Shown in pieces: positions 48,387 to 62,800 of a stretch of 64,000 nucleotides of DNA. Source of the DNA: Mesaphorura yosii (Eukaryota > Arthropoda > Collembola > Poduromorpha > Tullbergiidae). Every line of letters starts with the position of its first letter. The first letter of the stretch is position 1. Where the stretch lies: the NCBI GenBank assembly GCA_009869945.1, contig WIXG01000260.1, positions 1 through 64,000 of the forward strand, read 5' to 3'. A model generated the notes under the pieces. It saw nothing but the letters and a program-made list of their open reading frames with translations. It was not told the origin of the DNA and searched no databases. The translations under genes and the position numbers were made by a program.

Positions 48387-48515
48387 GTTTGAGAAGTGGT
48401 TAATTGTCAGCGCTTGAGCAGGAGTTCACAGAGCTCTTGTAAGTATTCTTAATTCGTGGACGGTCAAACCAGCGAACGATTGATGGTTCCGCTGGGATAA
48501 TTTCGGAAGGGTAAT
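48387..48515 (-). other. Probable 5' UTR part of prominin exon 2
   Basis: A good acceptor (ctttcaatttcag) starts the exon at 48515 and no ATG occurs before 48386. A donor at 49445/49444 (attgag/gtaagc) probably ends the preceding untranslated exon. Confidence 0.45.
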
Positions 48516-50842
48516 CTGAAATTGAAAGAACGTTTCTTCTTAACTGCCGAATGCACTCAATGCATAATAAAAATCAGAAACTTAACGAAGCCGTCTAATG
48601 TTTATCCCACTTTCTCCTAACAGCGGCTGACTAACCTCAGTCTAACTCTTTGTATCTTTCAAGAGTAAGTTATATTTTTCCGTCTCAACTTCTACGAGAC
48701 CAAGGCTCATGCACGCAAATATAATTTCCTCGAATGAATTGATGACGCATCCACGCATCAGGCTAACCACATTTCCGCTTTGGACGCTTCTAATCCTAAT
48801 CTCATTCAAATTATTCAAATACACACACTCATGTTGTCAGAAATGCCAAAATGCGTCTCGTTCTTTCACAACATGGTAACAGAGTAGTGACTAGGAATCG
48901 ACTATCGAAAGCAGGGCGAAATCCTGCAGCAGATTTCAAAATTTTATCAATCTGTCACCTATCATGGACAGGCGACAACTTTACGACTGACGCGCTTACA
49001 AAATAATGAAATTCATGCACGATGCACACGTAATTTCAGTAATAGCTTGACTATTGACTTTAACAGCGCTGATTTGCATATAATTGGTACTTACTTTCTA
49101 ACTCCTATAATTCTACGAAGACGAGGAGGTCTGCGTCGTCGAGTCGACCGACTATTGCACCAGCAGCTTCAGCTTCGAGCTACATCGTTGCAGATTCAAA
49201 GTGTTCATGCAGCTTAAGCTATGCAACCCTCATCGTTAAGGATTCGTCGATTCGTGGCTCAGCTCATCGAGATTCTAGACTAGATTCAGCAATAAAAGTT
49301 ACAGCATTAATTATATCAGTTTCAACTCAACGGGTGTCATTCGTGTCATGGGCAAGAGGTCAGGGGTCATGCGTTGCAGATGCAGAAGAAGAGTCAGGCC
49401 CATGTCAATGCGATAACGCAAAATTCGAAAGCTAATTAGCTTACCTCAATAATCCGCGAAAGCTCGGGACTGAACCTCCAGCTCCTTAGCCTGATATTTA
49501 TGTTACTAATAATAGAACACAAGAAAGTTCAATATTCAAGTAACAAATGATCGATCTTGATGGACACTAAATTCGGTCAGTCGATGATCGATGCAGTTTT
49601 ACATCCGCATTGAGACTGCGGCACAGTTTCACCTTACATGTACGATCTATAATGGTAGCTGGTTCGACGGTCGCGATGACTCACGTTATTATCACTAAAT
49701 TAAGAGAAAGAAATGATAATTTTTGTACTTTGGTCATACGGAGTGGGTTCAGGGTAGGTATTGCATTGAGCCAGGAGGGGGTAACAACAGGACTCGGACT
49801 CGGACTCTTAGGCCATGGTGAAGATGAGATGAATCTCTGCCACTGCCTGCCACTACCACTGGTTGTATATATTAAGAATAAGATTCGACATTCGACTGAA
49901 CTGACTACTTGAGCTGCTGCTGCTGGGCTAAGCTCTCAGACCAGGCGATTGTAAATAGGACAGTGGACAATGACGGCACGGAAGAAAGAAAGCCCACAAT
50001 CACAATCACACAATGAAGAAGGGCAACGCACTAGGCAGACAACATCACTTGAGATCCGTACTAAGTGCAGAGAACAAAACAAATCGTAGCTATGCGAAAT
50101 GCTGGCCTAAACTTCGGCTATGACTGACTAGTCGACTATGGCTATTATCCACTTGGTTGGGATGAGATGATCTGTACTTACCAAATCTCTATGCACTCGA
50201 CGCAGCTCACTCGCTCGCCTCGCCCCGTGATTCGGTGGTAGTGAAGGTACCTGACTCAGAACGGTACCTCGTAACAACCACGTCCCATGTTCGCATCCTG
50301 TGTCTGTTGGGAGATTTGGTAGGTGTGAAGTTGTGAGAGATGAGCTCAAGTCAAAGCCCAACTCCAAGCAACAAAGTGGCCGTGCCATGCAACGAAACCC
50401 TGCCGATGCCGACTCACTCCGAGGCAAAGACCAGCGTAATTTTGAAGATTCAATTCCAAGCTGGCTGGCTGGATGTTGAATGGCAATGAGTGTGGCATTT
50501 CTAAAGTACATCGGCGCATGGAACTTGTTACTTCTTGTGGAATGTTGACACGTTGACAGATCATAGAACTGAGTAGGATTCAATTGTAATTGTAAGACTT
50601 CAAGTGCATTAATTACGTGTAGTGTAATTCGATCTTTGAGCATTATTTTTACGACGGCACCGGCTTCAGTGTCAGATTGCAGTGCATGGGAACTTAACGC
50701 AAAACACACCAATTCGACTTTAGTTAATTTGGCGGCCGCCAAAGATCAAAGCAGCCGTCAGTTGTCGGATGTGGACGGACGGGCGGATTTCAAGATCTAA
50801 TGTGAAGGAGCAGAAGCAGAAGAGCGTCACTGCCACTACAAA
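48516..50842. other. Head-to-head spacer between prominin and the dynein heavy chain gene
   Basis: It holds the first prominin intron, its likely first exon (ending at 49445) and, to the right, the presumed shared promoter region. A 204-codon minus-strand open frame (50742-50128) has no domain or compositional sign of a real gene. Confidence 0.45.
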
Positions 50843-53800
50843 ATGAATGACGGGGCAGTGACAGACGGGTCGCTGGAGCCCAACTCCATCACCGTTCCCG
50901 CTGTGGCTCCAAATTTTGCAGACCCAAATCTGTTGATTAACTACATTCGACGAATTTCAGTCAGTATACTTGAGGAAGAAGAATCGTCACAAGCCACTGC
51001 AGCTTTGCAGGCGGTTCTCGTGGAATCGGCCGAGTTAATAAGAAAGTTCACATGCGACCCACAAGTGAGGTCGCTCTTTGTGCAAAAGATATCCAACAAA
51101 GGTAATTCCTAGAAATACTTTTAAATCAAACAATAGTTCAACGTTCGACTTCTAATGACACCGATTTTAATTACTCTTGCAGATGAGGATCGAGAAGACG
51201 AGTACACGGTCTCATCCGATGTGCGCTTCACGAGTGTGCGAGCCGTCGGTTTGATTTTGACGAAAAGGGGCAACATTATCGAAGCGGACAAATCATTCGG
51301 CTCACAAGTTCGAACTGTGGTTATGAACGATGGCTCGCCTTATGAAACACTGCACTCGTACATCTCAATGGCCGTGGCTCCCTTCTTCAAGTCGTACCTG
51401 CAGGAGACTTCTCATGCCTCCGAGTCAACCAGCGACAAATTGGCACCAAGCGTAGAGAAGAAACTGGCTGAATTGGAAATGGGATTGTTGCATTTGCAGC
51501 AAAATACTGACATACCGGAAATCTCGCTGACAATTCATCCACTCGTGGCTCAGACTGTGTCCATGTGTGCGGAGGAGAATAGGCGACCAAGAGTGGCTGA
51601 TTTCGGAGATAAGGTGAGCGTTTCGCAAGCAAACTTCATTTAAATTCCATGAGCACGTGCTCATTTAGAAATCAATGGCTTGCAGGTCGACGATTCGTCG
51701 GTTCTGAACGCTCTGCAGCAGGGTGTCAATCGTTGGGTCAAAGAAATACAGAAAGTTACCAAATTGGATCGTGATCCGTCTAGTGGGACAACTCTGCAGG
51801 AAATTTCCTTTTGGCTAAACTTGGAAAGAGCGTTGATACGATTGCAAGAAAAACGTGGATCCCTTGAAGTGGAGCTGACGCTAGAGGTCTTGCGCCACGG
51901 AAAGCGGTTCCATGCAACTGTGTCCTTTGACACTGACACGGGGCTGAAGCAAGCCATTGCAATCGTGAACGATTACAGCCCGCTAATGAAAGACTTTCCA
52001 ATTCATGACTTGCTCGCGGCTACCGATTTGGAAAAGGTTCGGTTTGCAATTCAAGGTTAGTAAAGTCGTGGCTTTCAAAACTTAATTTCTTGCTCAAATC
52101 TGTTTACACTGCAAATAACATCCTGCATTTTAACCAAAAGGGATTTTCGTCCATCTGAAGAAGATTCGGACCACAAAGTATCCGATACAGCGAGCTCTTC
52201 GTTTGGTCGAAGCCATTTCAAGAGACTTGTCAACACAGCTCCTAAAAGTTCTCGGGACCAGGCGGTACGATGTTAACTGTTACTGCTCACTTGCATTAAC
52301 GAGTGTTAACTTGTCTTGACCCAATTTAACTTGGATAATGTTTCCAATTTCAGGCTTATGAATCTTCCGTTCGACGAATTTGAACGTGTAATGAATTCTT
52401 GCTTCGACATTTTCAACACGTGGGACGAGGAGTATGAAAAGTTGCAAGGAATATTAAGGTTGGTAGCTTGTCGAATTTTGCCAACTTAATTAATTGAGAA
52501 TGCACCTATTAACACTTCCTTTCTTCACAGGGACGTTATGAAGAAAAAGCGAGACGACATGAAGATGATTTTGAGAATTCTTCCAGCTCACAAGAAGCTT
52601 CACTCGAGAATGGAGCAAGTACGAAAATTTAGACGCCAGCATGAGCAGCTTCGTTCCGTGATCGAAAGGGTTCTGCGACCAGACCAGCAAACGATGGTGG
52701 AAGGAAATGCGCACGAGGTAAGTTGGGCAAGACTGAAGTTGGTTAACGGTAACATTGTATTGTTTGTACTGTACTAAAGATGGTTGTTTCTGTGCTCTGC
52801 AGGAGGTTTCTAACGCCTACATCCTCGTCGAGGAAGTTGAAGTTCTTGAGATGTCGAGGGAAGGTCATGACGCCTGGGATGCTGCAGTGCGAAGGTACAA
52901 CGAACGTATCGACACAGTCGAAGCAAAAATTACTGCAGCTCTGCGAGAACAATTGGCAACTGCGAAATCGGCAAATGAAATGTTCCGCATTTTTGCAAGG
53001 TGCGTGCCATTTCTCTTTTTAATGTCAACAGTCAACTTTTGATGCAAAATGTAATTGTAGTTTAATCAAAAACTCAATCGCAGATTCAACGCGCTGTTTG
53101 TGAGGCCACAAATTCGTGGAGCCATTCGAGAGTATCAAACGCAATTGATTCAGCGAGTGAAAGAAGACATTGAAGTATTGCACGAGAAGTTCAAGGTATC
53201 TTTTGGAATATGTGGAGCTAGAAACACAGAGATTGAAGGACAAAGTTGAATAATTGCTGGTTACTATTTCAGACACAATATTCACTCACTAAATCAAACA
53301 AAATGAGTCATTTGCGTGACATTCCTCCCGTTAGTGGGTCCATAATTTGGGCCAAACAAATTGACAGACAGCTCACGACGTATTTACGGCGGGTTGAAGC
53401 AATTCTTGGTTCGGGTTGGGAAAATCACGTTGAAGGACAAAAATTAAAGAGCGATGGCGACAGCTTCAGACTGAAGCTAAATACGCAACCGATATTTGAA
53501 GATTGGGTGTCTAAAGTCCAGCAGAAGGATGCCACAGTCAGCGGCCGGATTTTTGATATTGAACAAGTTCGTGCTCGTGGTCCAAGCGGAAAGCAGCATT
53601 TAAAACTGAAGGTCAATTTCCTGCCTGAAATTATCACTCTCTCGAAGGAGGTAACTCGTATGACCCTGATTTCTTCGGATTTCTAAATGCAGTTATACAA
53701 TTGTGCAATTTATTCATTTTTTCAGGTTCGACACTTGAAAAATCTTGGGTTCAGAGTTCCATTAGCAATTATGAACAAAGCTCATCAAGCAAATCAAATG

Positions 53801-56800
53801 TATCCGTTTGCAATCTCGCTGATGGAGAGCGTGAGATCGTACGAAAGATCCTGGGAAAAGGTGAGCCTTGACTTTTAAAACTAATGTCTTCCCTCTAAAA
53901 TTTCACTAAATGTAGAAAATCTTCCGAATACAATAAACTCACGCAGCATTTGGTTTTGCATTGTCGATAGCTTGCGAACAGATGTGAAACAACAAACTTG
54001 AAGGTTCGAAACGTAATTTGTTTGGTGGTAAACTCGTTTGCGATTTTCGTAACCTAACCTAACCTGTTACACTTAACTGAGAATTGGGTGCTGAGAACTT
54101 AATATGAAAGTCAGATTTAGCTATATTTATTCAATGTTTCCTTATAAGTAATATTAGCTAACAAAATCCAAGTTTTCCAATCTGTTGCTTTCTAAATGTT
54201 GATAAGGCATGAAATTAATTTGCAATTTTTAATTTGTAGATCGAGGATAAGGCCAACGTGGCTCTTCTCGTTGCAGGGTAAGTCATTCTGCATTTTTCAT
54301 GATCAAGCCATGATGTACGTCAATTAAATAACCACCTTCTTCACTATTTCAGAGTGCGGCAAGAAGTTCACGTTTTGATTTCGGAGGTAAAAATCTCAAG
54401 AGCATTTATGCTTCAGAGACTAATCACAACTGATAAATTTCAATGAAACTGATTTCTTCATTACACAGGGAATGGGACTGGTCTGGGAATCCTACAAGCT
54501 GGACCCTTACGTGAAGAAACTATCAGAGTCCGTGTTTCAATTTGCCGAAAAGGTATGCGTAATCATACGATTGTGAAATTCCCGAACGAAGTCTAAATTA
54601 TTTTCGATTCCACTTCTCAAAGGTTGAAGAAGTCCTAAACGTCGAAGCTCAAGTCAGCGTTGACATAAAATCATTGGAAACCTGTCCATACAGCGCAAAG
54701 ACATTTGCGGACATCCTGGCAAAAATTCAGAAAGCCGTTGACGACTTGTCACTGAAGCAGTACTCGAATTTGAGCAAGTGGGTGCAGCACATCGACATTG
54801 AAGTGGAGAAAAGGCTGGCAGTGCGATTGGAAGCTGGAATTACGGCGTGGACTGCACGGCTTGAAGGACTGGTTGACAACGAAGACAATGACACCGATGC
54901 AGAAGCGAAACCGACCCACAAATTAGGCGGAGAGCCGGAGGTAAATTATTTGAAGATAAGAATAATACAGGAATGTGAAAAATGATTTAATTATCATTTA
55001 CCTTTAGTTGGGAGAACTCAAATTGGAACTTAGAATGACCCAGCAAACACTTTGGGTCTACCCGCCTGTGGAAGAAGTCCGCCAAGACCTGATTCAGAAG
55101 CTGATGGCCTGGCAGGCGATAGCAACTTCTCATCCTCGAATTCAGAGTTCAAGATACCAAGTTGTGGTAGAAAAGGGAAGTCCAGTCACCTACAAGGATA
55201 TGCTCGGCAAACTTCCTAGTGGCATCGGGACTTTGGAAGCTGCCTACAAAGCTGTCGAGGAAAAAGTCACTGTTGTGATGAACTACGTTAACGAATGGCT
55301 CTGCTATCAAAAGCTGTGGGATCTCCAACCAGATCAGCTGTACGGAAAGCTTGGCGAAGACATGAATTTGTGGTTGGCGTGCCTTGCCGATATCAAGTAA
55401 GAATACAGCGGATTCTTTAAGTTTCCAGTTTGTGACATTTCACAATCATATTTTCCCGTTCGCAGAAAATCTCGAAGCACATTTGATACTGCGGAAGTTC
55501 GTCGCTCATTTGGTCCAGTCACGATCGAGTACGGAAAAGTCCAGTCTAAAGTGTCACTCAAGTACGATTCTTGGCACAAGGACGCCCTTGCCAAGTTTGC
55601 AAATCTCCTCAGCGCTCAGATGATTGGCTTTCACACGGAAGTTGCAAAAGTAAGTTGCGGAGTTGCTATTTGATGAGAATTTTTTCTAAGCTAATTTTGA
55701 AATGATGAAAAAAATATAAAAATTGAAGCCTCGTGATTCGTACGTCTACAGAGCTGATTTAAATTCAACGAATTTTCATTGCACTTTCTCAAATCAAAAT
55801 TATGACGTTATTCTCTAACTTGAATTTCCTCACTGAATTTCAGTCCCGCACGGATTTGGAGCAGCAGTCAATCGAGACTTCGTCAACGTCGGAAGCAGTT
55901 GGTCTGATCACATATGTCCAGACCCTGAAAAGAAAAATGCTTGAATGGGAAGAGAAGGTCGGAGTTTACAAGGAGGGGCAAAGAATTCTCGAGAGACAAC
56001 GATTTCAGCTTCCCAACAACTGGCTGCACATCGACTCGGTCGAAGGAGAATGGAGCTCTTTCTCAGAGATTCTGAAGCGGAAGGATTCGTCCATTCAAAC
56101 GCAGGTGGCCAGTCTTCAGGCAAAGATAATGAGCGAAGACAAAGCAGTTGAGGGCAGAACGGTCGTTTTCCTCGTTGACTGGGACAAGGAGAAACCTGTC
56201 AAGGCCGATTTGAAGCCAAGTGAAGCACTTCGTCATCTTACACTCTTTGAGACGAGATACTCAAAGTTGAAGGACGAGAGAGGAAATGTGTCACGAGCCA
56301 AGGAAGCTTTAGAAATTCAGGGTGAGCGTTAACGACGGCAGGTATTCTGGCTTGAACTGACTAATTAACTGTATTATTGTGACTAAAGGAATTGGCAGCG
56401 AATGCGGAGAAAGGTTTATGGTCGCTCTCGAAGAGTTGCAAGATCTCAAGGGAGTTTGGAGTGAGTTGTCTCGAATTTGGGAGCAAATCGACGAAATGAA
56501 GGAAAAACCGTGGCTTTCAATTCAGCCTCGCAAATTACGCCAGCAAATTGACGGCCTTCTCACACAAATGAAAGACCTTCCAGCGAAACTTCGGCAGTAC
56601 GCATCGTATGAGTATGTGAAGCGTCTATTGCAAGGCTATACGAAGGTCAACGCCTTAATAATCGAATTAAAGTCGGAGGCGCTGAAGGAGCGCCACTGGA
56701 AATCCCTAATGAAAGCTCTGCGCGTGACTTGGTCGCTGACTGACCTCACCCTTGGCCAAGTCTGGGACGTCGACTTGCAACGAAATGAAAAAGTCCTGCG

Positions 56801-59800
56801 AGATGTGATCATCGTGGCACAGGGCGAAATGGCTCTGGAAGAATTCCTGAAGAGCGTCAAGGAAGCTTGGTCATCATACGAACTCGAATTGATTCCTTAC
56901 CAGAACAAGTGCAAGTTGATCAAAGGTTGGGACGACCTTTTCAACAAATTGAAGGAACACATCAATTCAATTGCTGCCATGAAGCTATCGCCGTACTACA
57001 AAGTCTTTGAGGAGGACTCTAATTCGTGGGAGGAGAAGCTGAATCGAATTCTTTCGCTTTTTGATGTCTGGATTGACGTGCAGCGTCGATGGGTTTATTT
57101 GGAAGGGATTTTCCTCACAAGCCAAGATATTAAAGCCCTACTTCCGATGGAGACGTCAAGGTTCCAGAATATCTCTACCGAATTTTTGGGGCTCATGAAA
57201 CGAGTCAGCAAGTCGCCGAAAGTCCTTGATGTCCTAAACATTCAGGGAGTTCAGCGCTCACTGGAAAGATTGGCCGACATGCTCGGGAAAATTCAAAAGG
57301 CACTGGGAGAGTATTTGGAACGAGAGAGAAGTTCGTTTCCAAGATTTTACTTCGTTGGTGATGAAGATCTGCTTGAAATTATCGGAAATTCAAAGAATCT
57401 TGGAAGACTTCAGAAGCATTTCAAGAAAATGTTTGCTGGAATCAGCGCTGTCACTCTGACCGAAGATCAAAACACAGTCACAGGAATGGCTTCTCGTGAA
57501 GGAGAAATCGTACAATTCATTAACCCCGTCCTGGTGACAGATCAGAAGATAAACGAATGGCTGACAAAGGTCGAAAAGGAAATGCGATACACTCTGGCCT
57601 TTCTCCTCGCTCAAGCGGTGGCAGAAGTCGCGCAGTTCAACGAGAAAATTGAGAACGCAGTCTTCATGTCGTGGATCGACCGATTTCCTGCTCAGTTGAT
57701 AAGCTTAGCCGCCCAAATCTGGTGGTGTGACGGTGTGGAGCAGGCGCTCCAGGGAAAAGTGAAGTTGGAAGCGATTGTTAAGCGAGTGGAGAACACTTTG
57801 ACTGTGTTGGCCGACTCTGTCCTGCAGGAGCAACCTGCGCTCCGAAGAAAGAAGTTGGAGCACCTCATCAACGAATTTGTCCACAAACGAACTGTGACGC
57901 GTCACCTCGTCGTGTGTGGCGTGAATAACAAATTGCACTTTGAGTGGATGAGACAAATGCGATTCTCGTTCGATCCTTCAAATCCGGATGTGCTGAAAAA
58001 GTTGACGATTCACATGGCAGATGCGAAATTCAATTACGGATTCGAGTATTTGGGAGTGCAAGAGAAACTGGTGCAGACTCCGCTTACGGACAAATGCTAC
58101 TTGACAATGACACAAGCGCTGGAGGCTCGATTGGGAGGATCTCCTTTCGGTAATGATTTTTATGCATTGCATTACCATTGCTTAATGACTTAAAGTTGCC
58201 TTTAACGCGTTCATCATTTAATACAGGACCCGCCGGAACTGGAAAAACGGAATCAGTCAAAGCGTTGGGACATCAACTCGGTCGATTCGTTCTCGTGTTC
58301 AATTGCGATGAAACATTCGACTTCCAAGCAATGGGAAGGATCTTTGTTGGTCTTTGTCAAGTTGGCTCGTGGGGATGTTTTGGTCAGTACCGTAAAACAA
58401 TGCTGCTATCTTGCAGAAGATTTGTTCCTAATATAATTTCTTTACTACTGCTCCTGCAGATGAATTCAACAGATTGGAAGAGCGAATGTTGTCTGCGGTT
58501 TCACAACAGATCCAAACAATTCAGGAAGCTCTCAAGTCCCAGAAGGAAAGCCAGAAGGAAGGAAGTTTGCTCGTGGAACTAGTTGGAAAGCAAGTTCGCG
58601 TCTCATCTGAGATGGCTATCTTTGTCACCATGAATCCTGGTTATGCCGGACGCTCCAACTTGCCAGACAATTTGAAACAGTTGTTCAGATCTTTGGCTAT
58701 GACAAGTCCAGGTTAGTACGAGTATAACGATTCTTAATTGACTGAACCGTGAAATAAAAATAATTGTATTTGGTCTTTCGCCTTTCAGATCGTCAATTAA
58801 TCGCCGAAGTCATGCTCTTCTCGCAAGGCTTCAGAACTGCCGAGACTCTGGCGGCGAAAGTCGTTCCCTTCTTTAAACTGTGCCAACAACAGCTTTCCGC
58901 TCAGTCTCATTACGATTTTGGATTGAGGTAACATAGGTTCTAGTATTTAGCATTTACTTTGTTATTTAGTAATTCTCAAACTTAAATTAATTTTATTGCA
59001 GAGCCTTGAAGTCTGTCCTCATCTCAGCTGGCAACGTAAAGCGCGACAGAATTCAGCGAATAAAGGAGACGGCCACGCAGCGAGGAGAGAGCGTCGAAGA
59101 ATCAAAAATCGCTGAAAATTTGCCCGAACAGGAGATTCTCATCCAATCAATTTGCGAGACGATGGTCCCTAAACTGGTGGCTGAGGACATTCCGCTCCTT
59201 TTCTCGCTTCTCTCTGACGTGTTTCCGGGAATCGCGTACACTCCGGCTCAAATGGACGATCTGCGTGGGCACGTCCGAAAAATCTGCATCGAAGAGTTTC
59301 TGGTGTCTGGTGAAAATGCGTGGACGGAGAAGGTGACTAAATTACACATTAATACTACGAATTTAAGAGTATTCATGCTAAGTTACGACTTAAGACTGAT
59401 AATTTAAACGTTTTTATGCCATTCCTTCTTGAGAAGTGTCGCGGCAAGTCGTGGATTGAGAAGGTAGGCATTCCGAGCCGCATTGGTGCCTGAAATATCC
59501 GCATGACGAGCCCTTATTTGAATTTTATAGTTAATTAATGCTATAATTTAATTAGAACAACATAATTTGCCCTTAGCATGCGATTTGGACTTAATGCACT
59601 TAAGTTTATTGCCATTACTGCATGTGTTAATTTTGATTAAGGCTAAATAGAATTAATGGTCAATGTCTTGCCAAACAGGTGCTTCAACTCTACCAAATTC
59701 AGGCGCTCAGCCATGGCGTCATGCTTGTTGGAAATTCGGGAACGGGCAAGTCCTCTGCTTGGAGAGTTCTACTGAAGGCACTCGAGAGACTGGAAGGAGT

Positions 59801-62800
59801 GGAAGGCGTCTCTCACGTCGTTGACCCAAAGGCATTGTCAAAAGAAGCACTTTACGGATTTCTGGACCCGAATACTCGCGAATGGACCGATGGACTGTTC
59901 ACGCATATTTTGAGAAAAATCATCGACAACGTGAGAGGCGAGCGAGGAAAGCGGCAATGGATTGTCTTTGATGGTGATGTCGGTAAGTACGATTTGAAGG
60001 AGAAGGGTTTCGAATTGGATTAATGAAATTCGAGCTGATGACCGATTTCTTTGCAGATCCCGAATGGATTGAGAATCTAAACTCAGTTTTAGATGACAAC
60101 AAGCTTCTCACGCTTCCAAACGGTGAACGTTTAGCTCTGCCGCCAAATGTCAGGCTGATTTTCGAAGTACAAGATTTGAAGCACGCCACGATGGCCACAG
60201 TCTCGAGATGCGGCATGGTTTGGTTCTCACATGACGTGCTTTCCATTGATATGCTGTTCCATCATTTCCTCGCGAAGCTGCAAAACATTTCTCTCGATGA
60301 CTCTGACGAGAGCGACTCCTTCGCACAGCAGTCAAGGGAAAAGGTTGCCGGCTCGGAAGAAACCGTGTCACCTGCTCTCAAGCTTCAGCGAGAAATTGCA
60401 GCGGTTCTTCAACCGTATTTCGTCGCTGACGGCCTCGTGTCAAAATGTCTGGAATACGCTGCCACGCAAGACCACATCATGGACTTTACAATCATGAGAG
60501 CCCTCTCATCCCTCTTTTCAATGATCAACGATTCAGTTCGACAAGTTCACGTCTACAACTCCTCGCACGTTGATTTCCCACTTGACGCCCAAACCGTGGA
60601 GACTTTCATCTCCAAATCATTCATCTACGGTATACTGTGGTCTTTCGCGGGTGACGCGAAACTCAAAGTCCGCCATGACTTGGGTGAATACATTCGAAGC
60701 TTCACAACAATTCCGCTTCCACCGGCTAACGCAAATATCCCAGTCATCGACTACGAAGTGACGATTCAAGGCGAGTGGTCACTTTGGTCCGTTAAAGTAC
60801 CAAGAATGGAAGTGGACACTCACAAGGTGGCGTCTCCAGACGCCGTTGTTCCTACGCTCGACACCGTGCGACATGAAGCGTTGTTGGCAACGTGGCTAGC
60901 CGAGCATAAGCCGTTGATCCTATGTGGCCCTCCAGGTTCCGGCAAAACGATGACTCTTTTGTCTGCTCTGCGTGCTTTGCCCGACATGGAAGTTGTCGGC
61001 CTCAACTTTTCGTCAGCCACATCGCCAGAACTCCTTCTGAAGACGTTCGATCATTATTGCGAGTACAAAAAGACGCCAAACGGTCTCGTTCTGGCACCAA
61101 TACAGGTACGGAATAGCAATTAAAGAATGTATGCCTGTACCTTAGTAATGCTTAATTTAATGGATGTATTATGAATTTAGTTGGGCAAATGGCTGATTCT
61201 ATTCTGCGACGAAATAAATCTGCCCGACATGGACAAATACGGAACACAGCGAGTCATCTCTTTCCTCAGAGAGCTTGTTGAGCACGGCTGCTTTTACAGG
61301 ACGTCAGATCAGGCGCTGGTAAGAAAGTTGGAGTAATCGCAGGAGCAGTGAAGCGTGTGTGTGATTCTTACAAACTTACAAGCATTTTTCATGGATTAGG
61401 TTCGTCTAGAAAGAATTCAGTTTGTCGGCGCCTGCAATCCACCGACCGATCCAGGGCGAAAGCCACTTTCGCACCGATTCCTGAGACACGTTCCCGTCGT
61501 GTACGTCGACTATCCCGGAGAAACTTCTTTGAAGCAGGTGAGCAGTCGGTCTGTTAAGTGGAATTTGCTTCTTCTCTTGAAATGATGATACTCTTTCCCT
61601 CAAATGAGCAGAATGATATCAAAACTTTGTTCGCTATTTCAAACTGACAAGATACTAACTACAAATGAATTGAGCCCAGTAGAAATGTGGTTTAAACATG
61701 GGAGTTAACGAGTTTATTGTCCGCTGTATTCCAGATTTACGGCACCTTCAACCGTGCCATGCTCAAGCTAATCCCAACGCTCGCAAAGTACGCTGAGCCG
61801 CTCACGGACGCGATGGTCGAATTCTTCCTCAAGTCTCAGGAACGGTTCACGCAAGACATGCAGCCACATTACGTGTACTCGCCAAGAGAGATGACGAGAT
61901 GGGTGCGGGGAATTTACGAGGCGATCCGGCCACTCGACCAACTTTCTGTGGAGGGCCTCGTCCGCCTTTGGGCGCACGAAGCACTTCGTCTCTTCCAAGA
62001 CCGGCTTGTGTACGACGAAGAACGACAGTGGACGAGAGAAAATATCGATACCGTGGCGTTGACTCATTTCCCAACCATCGACAAGAAAGAAGCCCTGAAA
62101 CGGCCAATTCTGTACTCAAACTGGCTCTCCAAAGACTATGTTCCGGTGGAGCGCGAAGAGCTGCGCGAGTACGTCAAAGCACGACTGCAAGTTTTCTACC
62201 AGGAGGAGCTGGACGTTCCCCTCGTGCTCTTTGACGAAGTTTTGGACCACGTGCTCCGAATGGATCGTATCTTCAGGCAGCCGCAAGGTCACTTGCTTCT
62301 GATTGGCGTCGCAGGCTCTGGAAAGACGACCCTCTCGAGATTCGTCGCCTGGATAAACGGGCTGCAGGTATTCCAGATCAAAGTTCACAACAAGTACACG
62401 GCGGCCGAATTTGATGAAGACTTGAGGAGCGTGCTGCGACGAGCCGGTTGCAAAGGAGAGAAAATCTGCTTTATTCTGGACGAGTCGAATGTGCTGCAGA
62501 GTTCGTTCTTGGAGAGGATGAACACGCTGCTCGCCAATGGCGAAGTGCCTGGACTTTTCGAGGGAGACGAATACACGACGCTCATGACTCAGTGCAAAGA
62601 AGGAGCCGCGCGGGACGGGCTGATGCTTGACTCTGCCGAGGAGCTCTACAAATGGTTTGCGGGGCAGGTGATGAGGAACCTGCATGTCGTCTTTACGATG
62701 AACCCATCCGAGCAAGGCCTGAAGGACCGCGCCTCCACGAGTCCAGCCCTTTTCAACAGATGCGTGCTCGACTGGTTTGGCGATTGGACGCATAACGCAC

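Noticed and set aside
48400-48515. Minus-strand open frame reading DYPSEIIPAEPSIVRWFDRP and on, directly upstream of prominin
   Set aside because: It ends at a stop before the prominin ATG in another frame, and no in-frame upstream exon was found; best explained as 5' UTR.
50128-50742. 204-codon minus-strand open frame upstream of dynein
   Set aside because: No recognisable sequence and it lies in a promoter-like spacer.
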